Of a DNA stretch of 19,101 nucleotides, positions 14,354 through 19,101 are shown piece after piece. This stretch comes from Bacteroidales bacterium. Its GTDB lineage: Bacteria; Bacteroidota; Bacteroidia; Bacteroidales; F082. The notes under the pieces are model-generated. The model was not told where the DNA came from, did no database searches, and saw only the letters and a program-made list of their open reading frames with translations. The first letter of the stretch is position 1. Every line of letters begins with the position of its first letter. The DNA is taken from positions 1 to 19,101 of the forward strand of contig JAFRRE010000179.1 in assembly GCA_017428285.1 (NCBI GenBank). Direction: 5' to 3'. The position numbers were made by a program, and so were the translations under genes.

Positions 14354-15156
14354 TGAACGGATATGCCCTATATCGAAAGGCCTGGCGGTTTGAAGGAGCA
14401 CCTCATTGCGAAACCCGATTGAAAGAAAAGGAATGGAAAGCTCTTTTGCAGCAAGGCGGTTTGCTGGTCAGAAACACCTACAATTTTGACTGTCAAGAAG
14501 AAACCTCGTTTTGGTATGTCATCAAAGACCAATTTGAAGGCTTGGAAAACTTGCCGTCGAGAGTGCGCAACAAGATCCGTCATGCATTCAATAGTTTTGA
14601 ATACCGACTTATTCCTTTTGACACTTTAAAGGAAAACGGTTATCAAATTATTCAAGAAACCTATGCCGATTATGCCGTTCACGATAGAGAAATGAACCAA
14701 AAGGTCTTCATGGAATACTTGGACCAATGTCAAAAACAACACTTTGACTATTGGGGCATCTTCGACAAGGAGACACAACAAATGGTTGGGTTCTGCACCG
14801 TGACTTTATGGGATCAATGCTGCGAATATGGTGTGACAGGCATCCTTTCAAAATACAAGAAAGGAAGCTACTATCCCTATTACGGTTTATATCAGTACTT
14901 AAACCAGCATTATCTTGAAAAACAGCAATTTAAATATGTAAGCGACAGTGCCCGGACCATCACCGAACACTCGCAGATCCAAGAATATCTCTTTCAAAAC
15001 TTCAACTTTCGCAAAGCCTATTGCCAATTGGAGGTTCATTACCGTTGGTGGATGAAGTTGGCAGTCAAAATGTTGTACCCATTCAGAAAAATCATACCTT
15101 TGCGGCGCGTTAAGGCAATTCTCAACATGGAGGCCATGCAGCGTGGAGAAAAATAA
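14353..15156 (+). CDS. GNAT/FemAB-like acyltransferase-fold protein (putative)
   Basis: 267 residues from ATG 14353, which shares its A with the previous stop (TGATG); GTG one codon upstream is possible. I do not recognise a named family with certainty. The layout resembles FemAB/GNAT-type proteins in glycan loci: an N-terminal WYVIKDQFEGLENLPSRVRNKIR segment (aromatic, then Arg/Lys-rich, as in 'lpsk.Rr.ir' of FemAB-like enzymes), then a GIFDKETQQMVGFCTVTLWD beta-strand pair typical of a GNAT core, and a Tyr-rich YYPYYGLYQYLNQHYL helix. There are no clear membrane segments apart from a hydrophobic and basic C-terminus. It may acylate an amino sugar of the glycan. It overlaps the next gene by 14 bp. 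Confidence 0.55.
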   Translation: MNGYALYRKAWRFEGAPHCETRLKEKEWKALLQQGGLLVRNTYNFDCQEETSFWYVIKDQFEGLENLPSRVRNKIRHAFNSFEYRLIPFDTLKENGYQIIQETYADYAVHDREMNQKVFMEYLDQCQKQHFDYWGIFDKETQQMVGFCTVTLWDQCCEYGVTGILSKYKKGSYYPYYGLYQYLNQHYLEKQQFKYVSDSARTITEHSQIQEYLFQNFNFRKAYCQLEVHYRWWMKLAVKMLYPFRKIIPLRRVKAILNMEAMQRGEK

Positions 15157-15745
15157 ACACAAAATAGGGTTCTTCTTCAAGTGGTGCTTCGATCGCATTG
15201 TGGCACTAATTGGACTTATTGTGCTGTTTCTGCCTTTGCTGGTCATCGGCATTCTCATCAAAATTGACTCAAAAGGGCCTATGTTCTTTATGCAAAAACG
15301 CATTGGAAAGGACGGCAAGCCATTCAGAATCTGCAAGTTCAGAACCATGCATCATCAATCGGAAGGTGATACGGTCACCACAGCCGACGACCCTCGCATC
15401 ACGCGCATGGGCCATTGGCTACGCCACAGCAAAGTGGATTGCCTTACCGAGTTGGTCAATGTTTTTATCGGACAAATGAGCTTTGTTGGTCCACGCCCCG
15501 ATGTGCCCGGCTATGCCGACCAGCTGAAAGGTGATGACCGTCGCATTCTCCAACTCCGCCCAGGCATTACCGGCCCGGCAAGTATCAAGTACCGTGACGA
15601 GGAAGAACTGCTCGCCCAACAAGCCGACCCGAAGGCTTATAACGACAATGTCATTTGGCCTGACAAAGTGAAAATCAACTTGGATTATTTGGACAACTGG
15701 AGCTTTTTCGGTGATATCAAGTTGATTTTCAAGACCATATTATGA
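15143..15745 (+). CDS. Bacterial sugar transferase (PglC-like phosphoglycosyl transferase) with altered DE dyad
   Basis: 200 residues, the size of minimal PglC-type monotopic enzymes. A hydrophobic re-entrant helix (about 18-40) follows a basic N-terminus; then KGPMFFMQKRIGKDGKPFRICKFRTM (44-69 region), SFVGPRPDVPGY (113-124) and RPGITGPASIKYR (139-151). These are standard family signatures. It would transfer a sugar phosphate to undecaprenyl phosphate, starting glycan assembly at the inner membrane. GTG 15143 is the start, with GGAGG 9 bp upstream, inside the end of the previous gene. Oddity: the family's catalytic Asp-Glu pair (DELPxL) reads Asp99-Cys100-Leu-Thr-Glu-Leu, so the Glu is replaced by Cys. 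Confidence 0.87.
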   Translation: MEKNKHKIGFFFKWCFDRIVALIGLIVLFLPLLVIGILIKIDSKGPMFFMQKRIGKDGKPFRICKFRTMHHQSEGDTVTTADDPRITRMGHWLRHSKVDCLTELVNVFIGQMSFVGPRPDVPGYADQLKGDDRRILQLRPGITGPASIKYRDEEELLAQQADPKAYNDNVIWPDKVKINLDYLDNWSFFGDIKLIFKTIL

Positions 15746-15751
15746 TTTGCC

Positions 15752-17230
15752 ATGAAAGAACAAAGCCGCATTGCCAACATCATCAATAGCAAGTATTATC
15801 CTTTGCTGTTGCTTTTGGTGTCTTTTGTTTTTGTGACTTTGTTTTCGCGTGCTACGTCGTTTCTTTATCTCTTCGAAGGTGCCGATCCATCCATTTTCAA
15901 GCAAATGGGTAGGGCTGTCCTTAAAGGTAAAACCCTATATATCGACTATTTCGACAACAAGGGCTGCCTGCTCTATTTCATACACGCACTTGGCCTTTGG
16001 CTCGGAGGCGATTTTGCCATTATGTTGATGCAAGTTGTTTCATTAATGGTGACGCTTTTTATCTGGGACAAGATGTTGGCCTTATACCGCACGGAAAAAG
16101 AAAGGGTGATTTCTCTATGTATTGCTTTGGTTATGCTCTTGTGTTTCTATGGAGCAGGAGACCAAACCCAAGAATGGTGTTTGCCTTTTATTTCTTATCC
16201 TTTGTTGGTTTATTTTCGCGCCTACAAGACAAGATCGGGAATCCGCCCGTTGCAGATGCTTCTCATAGGCCTTTGTTTCGGGGTCATTAGTTTTATCCAA
16301 ATCAACAATGCATGTGCGTTTTTAGGTTTCATAGCCTATTTTTGGATACAATACTTGGTAAAAAAGGATTTCAAACAACTGTTTTCAAGTATTTTATGTT
16401 TCCTTTGCGGTTGGCTTGTCATAGCTTTTCCTTGCGTACTTTATTTCTACATTAGGGCAGGCTGGCATGGGGTTTATGAAATGGTTTATGCCATGTTGCT
16501 TTCCAACTTGGAATATATTGGAATTCAACAACATATGAAATTGTTTCATTGGTTACCATACGCATTGTTTATTCTTTCCTTCTTGATAATAAACATGCTT
16601 GGCTTGCGTAAACAAAAGGATATTTTGATCCCATTTCTTATCTCTTTATTGCTGTTCGTTGGAACCTTTGGCAGGTTATGCAATTCTTTTTATCTTATCG
16701 CCTTGTTGCCTTTGTGTGTTGTCAGTATGATGACCTTAGACTTAAAAGAGTTCAAAAAAGCAAAACTTACATTCGGAATAATTGCAATGGGTTGCGTTGC
16801 TTTTCTTGGGAGCATTTCTGTTTTCCATTTTGTAAACGACCTTCTTTTGCGCAAAGAAAAAGAGGTGGCCATCTATGAGAGTTTCCATCATTGTATTGAA
16901 AACATTCCTGCATCAGAAAGGGATTCCATCTTCAATTATAACTTGTTTTGGCATGGATACAGTATGATGGAACATGAAAAACTTCTCCAATGCAATAGGG
17001 TTTCCGTGGCCTATGATTTGCCGACTTTGATGAAAGAAGAAAACTCTAAACCCATGTTTTTGCCAAAATGGATTATGGTAAGTTCCGAATTGAAAATCTA
17101 TGATTCTGATGCTTATTTTATCCTTAATAATTACGAACTAATCTCTCAATTCAACTATGACAGGCTCTATTTGAAAACTCCGAGAATTGGGAATGATTTC
17201 AATGTCTACTTTTACCGTCGCAAAGACTAA
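15752..17230 (+). CDS. Multi-spanning GT-C / GT39-like membrane protein
   Basis: 492 residues with about ten or eleven hydrophobic segments up to residue 365, then a roughly 130-residue soluble C-terminal part. After TM1 the loop reads EGADPSIFKQMGRAVLKGKTLY and IDYFDNKGCLLYFIHALG. This pattern, an acidic residue early in the first periplasmic loop followed by 'G..lY.D..d.KGpll', is typical of GT39/PMT-like lipid-linked sugar glycosyltransferases; Asp45 is the candidate catalytic residue. It would transfer a sugar from a polyprenyl-phosphate donor on the periplasmic face. It lacks further family-defining motifs, so an O-antigen polymerase-type or unknown membrane role is possible. It is last in the operon, 6 bp after the sugar transferase. 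Confidence 0.65.
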   Translation: MKEQSRIANIINSKYYPLLLLLVSFVFVTLFSRATSFLYLFEGADPSIFKQMGRAVLKGKTLYIDYFDNKGCLLYFIHALGLWLGGDFAIMLMQVVSLMVTLFIWDKMLALYRTEKERVISLCIALVMLLCFYGAGDQTQEWCLPFISYPLLVYFRAYKTRSGIRPLQMLLIGLCFGVISFIQINNACAFLGFIAYFWIQYLVKKDFKQLFSSILCFLCGWLVIAFPCVLYFYIRAGWHGVYEMVYAMLLSNLEYIGIQQHMKLFHWLPYALFILSFLIINMLGLRKQKDILIPFLISLLLFVGTFGRLCNSFYLIALLPLCVVSMMTLDLKEFKKAKLTFGIIAMGCVAFLGSISVFHFVNDLLLRKEKEVAIYESFHHCIENIPASERDSIFNYNLFWHGYSMMEHEKLLQCNRVSVAYDLPTLMKEENSKPMFLPKWIMVSSELKIYDSDAYFILNNYELISQFNYDRLYLKTPRIGNDFNVYFYRRKD

Positions 17231-17308
17231 ACCCGAACTTCGTAAGGATGACAAGACTTTAAAAAAGATGACAAGAGTTCTTTCTTTTCAAAAGCGACTT
17301 GCCACAAT

Positions 17309-17344
17309 AAAAAAACCCCGTAAAAGTGGGGAACTTTTACGAGG
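17309..17344 (-). terminator. Intrinsic terminator of tRNA-Asn
   Basis: Read on the - strand, arms 17333-17344 and 17316-17327 (CCTCGTAAAAGT / ACTTTTACGGGG) form a 12-bp stem with one mismatch around a 5-nt loop, followed directly by seven T (complement of 17309-17315). It lies 34 bp beyond the tRNA 3' end. On the + strand there is no U-tract after the hairpin, so it should not stop the glycan operon efficiently. Confidence 0.85.
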
Positions 17345-17377
17345 CCAAAAAATTAATAACATGAAACATAAAAATTG

Positions 17378-17451
17378 CGCCCCCTTCAGGACTTGAACCT
17401 GAGACCCCCTGATTAACAGTCAGATGCTCTGACCAACTGAGCTAAGGAGGC
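17378..17451 (-). tRNA. tRNA-Asn (anticodon GTT)
   Basis: The - strand folds as a 74-nt cloverleaf. The acceptor stem GCCTCCT pairs with AGGGGGC (one G-T wobble), then T8 A9, D arm GCTC...GAGC, anticodon stem-loop with loop CTGTTAA and GTT anticodon (+ strand 17415-17417), and T arm TCAGG-TTCAAGT-CCTGA. Discriminator base is G73. CCA is not encoded. The GTT anticodon reads AAC and AAU. The gene has its own upstream promoter and downstream terminator and points against the flanking protein genes. Confidence 0.95.
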
Positions 17452-17535
17452 TGCACAATGTCACAGAACTAATTCTCTGTTTTAGCTACGCTGAAATCTT
17501 TGATTCGGCGAAGCCAATCTTACGATTTGCGGTTG

Positions 17536-17565
17536 CAAAAGTACGGCTTTTTTCAATACTGACAA
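17536..17565 (-). promoter_or_regulatory. Promoter of tRNA-Asn (TTG-N19-TACTTTTG)
   Basis: On the - strand TTG (complement of 17563-17565) is followed after 19 bp by TACTTTTG (complement of 17536-17543), a good Bacteroidetes promoter. The tRNA 5' end is 85 bp downstream, leaving a leader of about 75 nt that contains a small hairpin near 17500-17518. Confidence 0.7.
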
Positions 17566-17639
17566 TCTTTTTCGGATAATTTTTTTCAAATATTTTATAT
17601 CTAACTGATAATCAGTATGAAAATTTAGTCACTTTAAAC

Positions 17640-17770
17640 AGAGATTCCCAAAAGGGAATGGAGTTTTCATCTAATGGAACATGTGACGGTTAAGAACGTT
17701 TACCACCTTTACAATTTTCAACTGCCGTTATTTAGCTACAAAACAATCTCCATTCCCGCAGGGAATCTCT
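17640..17770 (+). repeat. Inverted pair of a palindromic unit between tRNA-Asn and the PfkB gene
   Basis: Within the roughly 390-bp gene-free stretch 17452-17840, unit 1 (17640-17663) reads AGAGATTCCC-AAAA-GGGAATGGAG. The reverse complement of unit 2 (17748-17770) reads AGAGATTCCC-TGC-GGGAATGGAG. Both 10-bp arms are identical and only the loop differs. Each unit is itself a hairpin (ATTCCC/GGGAAT). Unit 2 is followed by six T (17770-17775), so it could also end rightward transcription. The rest of the gap holds the tRNA promoter, the PfkB promoter and AT-rich sequence with no visible gene. Confidence 0.8.
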
Positions 17771-17777
17771 TTTTTCT

Positions 17778-17785
17778 TACCTTTG
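17778..17785 (+). promoter_or_regulatory. Bacteroidetes -7 element (TACCTTTG) of the PfkB gene
   Basis: TACCTTTG matches TAnnTTTG, 55 bp before the ATG at 17841. No TTTG is visible at -33, where the palindromic unit at 17748-17770 lies. The leader between it and the start contains a 7-bp tandem repeat. Confidence 0.6.
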
Positions 17786-17793
17786 CACAAATT

Positions 17794-17820
17794 TTGAATC
17801 TTGAATCTTGAATCTTGAAT
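17794..17820 (+). repeat. Tandem 7-bp repeat (TTGAATC) in the PfkB gene leader
   Basis: TTGAATC is repeated 3.9 times without error from 17794 to 17820, and once more in part at 17830-17836 (TTGAATC). It lies between the -7 element and the start codon, so it would be in the 5' leader of the transcript. Confidence 0.85.
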
Positions 17821-17840
17821 AATAAATCCTTGAATCCACA

Positions 17841-18815
17841 ATGAAAAAAATACTCGGAATAGGAAGTGCTCTGGTCGACATTCTGACCCAGATTCCCAAT
17901 GAACAAATCCTCACTGAATTGAACCTGCCCAAAGGTAGTATGACCTATGTCGATGCCCAAACTTCGGTTGAAATCGGCAAAAAATTAGCCTATCTCGGCA
18001 ATCAAATGGCTTCAGGCGGCTCGGCAGCCAATACCATGAGCGGTCTGGCCCAACTTGGCATCGAAGCGGGTTTTCTCAGCAAGATCGGCAAGGATGAAGT
18101 AGGCGAGTTCTTTGCAAAACAGATGACAGAAACTCATGTCAAGCCTCTGATGCTGAAGAGTGATACCCCTTCGGGGCGCGTTCAAGCTCTCGTCACCGCC
18201 GACGGTGAACGCACCTTTGCCACCTGTCTTGGAGCCGCCGCTGAAATGTGTGCCGACGACATCCAACCCGAACTTCTCCAAGGTTGGGACATCTTCTATG
18301 TGGAAGGCTATCTCGTTGCCAACCCAACAATGCTCAGAAAAGCCATCGAAACCGCCAAGGCCCAAGGTATGACCATCGCCATCGACTTGGCCAGTTACAA
18401 TGTGGTGGAAGAGAGCCGCGACTTCTTGCTTGAACTTGTCAACAACTATGTCGACATTGTGTTTGCCAACGAAAAAGAGGCCTTTGCCCTTACAGGCATG
18501 GAACCCGAAGCCGCTCTGCATTATATCGCTGAGCGTTGCGACATCGCTGTGGTGAAAGTAGGCGCCAAAGGTGCTTTCGTTCAACGCGGCAATGAGGTCA
18601 TAACCATTCCTCCTATGAAGGCTGATGTGGTTGACACTACTGGCGCTGGCGACATGTGGGCAGCAGGTTTCCTTGCCGGACTCGTCAAAGGCGAAAACTT
18701 GCAAAAATGCGGTATGATGGCTGCCATCGTGGCCAAAAACATCATCGAGGTGATGGGCGCCAAGATGGATGAAGCGCGGTGGAATATTATTCATAAGGCT
18801 ATTTCTAAATTATGA
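17841..18815 (+). CDS. PfkB/ribokinase family carbohydrate or nucleoside kinase
   Basis: 324 residues, typical length. The N-terminal GIGSALVDIL opens the Rossmann-like fold; ASGGSAANTMSGLAQLG (57-73) is the first PfkB signature; SGRVQALVTADGERTF follows; and DTTGAGDMWAAGFLAG (265-280) is the second, with Asp271 as the catalytic base and the GAGD anion hole. It phosphorylates a sugar or nucleoside with ATP in the cytoplasm. The GGSAANT start and DxTGAGD-MWAAGF form resemble adenosine-kinase-like members of Bacteroidetes, but the substrate cannot be fixed by sequence reading. It is a single gene with its own promoter and is followed by an inverted repeat. Confidence 0.88.
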   Translation: MKKILGIGSALVDILTQIPNEQILTELNLPKGSMTYVDAQTSVEIGKKLAYLGNQMASGGSAANTMSGLAQLGIEAGFLSKIGKDEVGEFFAKQMTETHVKPLMLKSDTPSGRVQALVTADGERTFATCLGAAAEMCADDIQPELLQGWDIFYVEGYLVANPTMLRKAIETAKAQGMTIAIDLASYNVVEESRDFLLELVNNYVDIVFANEKEAFALTGMEPEAALHYIAERCDIAVVKVGAKGAFVQRGNEVITIPPMKADVVDTTGAGDMWAAGFLAGLVKGENLQKCGMMAAIVAKNIIEVMGAKMDEARWNIIHKAISKL

Positions 18816-18896
18816 ATGCTGAATGCTAAATGCTGAATGGAGATAAGTTTCGTCATCGAATTGCGTAATTCAGCATTCCTAATTCAGCATTCCTAA
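18814..18896 (+). repeat. GAATGCTGAAT / ATTCAGCATTC inverted repeat after the PfkB gene
   Basis: GAATGCTGAAT at 18814-18824 (with further degenerate units GAATGCT, AAATGCTGAAT to 18838) is the complement of ATTCAGCATTC, present twice at 18868-18878 and 18882-18892. The arms enclose about 30 bp. The structure overlaps the PfkB stop codon (18813-18815) and probably forms the 3' end of that transcript. Confidence 0.8.
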
Positions 18897-18937
18897 TTAA
18901 TTTGTAGCATTATTGCTTAAGGTATCATTATATTTTG

Positions 18938-18945
18938 TACCTTTG
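18938..18945 (+). promoter_or_regulatory. Bacteroidetes -7 element (TACCTTTG) of the EF-G-like gene
   Basis: TACCTTTG lies 60 bp before the ATG at 19006. A TTG at 18913-18915 is 22 bp upstream, slightly farther than usual. The leader is AT-rich with no clear Shine-Dalgarno site. Confidence 0.6.
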
Positions 18946-19005
18946 CGCCCACTATAGTAATTTTCGCGAAAAGTAAATATTTAATAATTAGCTAGTTAGA
19001 TAAAA

Positions 19006-19101
19006 ATGAAGGAATTCCAGACAAAAGACATCCGTAATGTTGCCCTCATTGGCGCAGCAAAATCGGGTAAGACCATCCTTGCCGAAAACATGCTTTATGA
19101 A
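19006..19101 (+). CDS. N-terminus of an EF-G-like translation GTPase (3' truncated)
   Basis: Thirty-two codons are visible from ATG 19006 to the window end. They read MKEFQTKDIRNVALIGAAKS and then GKTILAENMLYE. The P-loop GAAKSGKT (G-x4-GKT), preceded by IRNVALIG and followed by LAENMLYE, matches the start of EF-G and in particular the Bacteroidetes EF-G paralogue whose N-terminus begins 'MKxYxTxxIRNVALxG'. The rest, including the G2-G5 motifs, is outside the window, so assignment to canonical EF-G or the paralogue is open. Confidence 0.75.
   Translation, partial: MKEFQTKDIRNVALIGAAKSGKTILAENMLYE

Noticed and set aside
17316..17344. Terminator for the glycan operon on the + strand
   Set aside because: The hairpin is followed by A-rich sequence on the + strand; the T-run lies on the - strand side, so it serves the tRNA.
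18012..18794. Antisense open frame of 260 codons opposite the PfkB kinase gene
   Set aside because: Shadow of a well-supported gene; Ser/His-rich sequence with no recognisable domain.

Overview
The window looks like a chromosomal segment of a member of the Bacteroidetes, probably order Bacteroidales. The promoters are of the Bacteroidetes type (TAnnTTTG at -7, in places with TTG or TTTG about 19-20 bp upstream). The proteins are typical of that phylum: a DUF4292 lipoprotein, an EnvC-like protein, a GxxExxY protein, a FucP-type permease and a second EF-G-like factor. No genus can be named from the sequence alone. Every protein gene is on the + strand; only tRNA-Asn is on the - strand.

Layout. 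1-143 is the tail of an unidentified gene followed by a strong hairpin. 279-3067 is an overlapping envelope operon: DUF4292 lipoprotein, EnvC/LytM murein-hydrolase activator, small lipoprotein, SprT-like zinc protease. 3144-6612 is a compact deoxysugar (fucose) uptake and activation set: a cytidylyltransferase-GHMP kinase fusion, a fucose permease and a mutarotase. A 600-bp GxxExxY cassette flanked by repeats splits this set. 6659-11722 holds a FlaA1/CapD-type membrane nucleotide-sugar dehydratase and a giant FAD/Fe-S oxidoreductase (GlcD-GlcF type fusion). 11793-17230 reads as one operon from a near-consensus promoter: DUF3298 lipoprotein, mannose-1-phosphate guanylyltransferase, GT2 glycosyltransferase, acyltransferase-like protein, phosphoglycosyl transferase, and a multi-spanning GT-C-like protein. 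After it come tRNA-Asn (own promoter and terminator, - strand), a PfkB-family kinase, and the first 32 codons of an EF-G-like GTPase.

How the genes fit together. ManC makes GDP-mannose, the usual precursor of GDP-fucose. The kinase-nucleotidyltransferase fusion with permease and mutarotase looks like a salvage route for an external 6-deoxysugar. The FlaA1-like dehydratase, phosphoglycosyl transferase, GT2, acyltransferase and GT-C proteins would build a lipid-linked surface or protein-linked glycan. No fucose isomerase, kinase or aldolase of the catabolic pathway is present in the window.

Most unusual: the segment is dense in short palindromic or tandem repeats of at least nine unrelated kinds. 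Four of them lie in frame inside protein genes: in front of the signal peptides of two neighbouring envelope genes, and twice in linkers of the FAD/Fe-S protein. This resembles the in-frame palindromic elements known from Rickettsia. Other points to check are a DE-to-DC change at the catalytic dyad of the phosphoglycosyl transferase, and the unusual short GHMP kinase domain fused to a cytidylyltransferase next to fucose transport.
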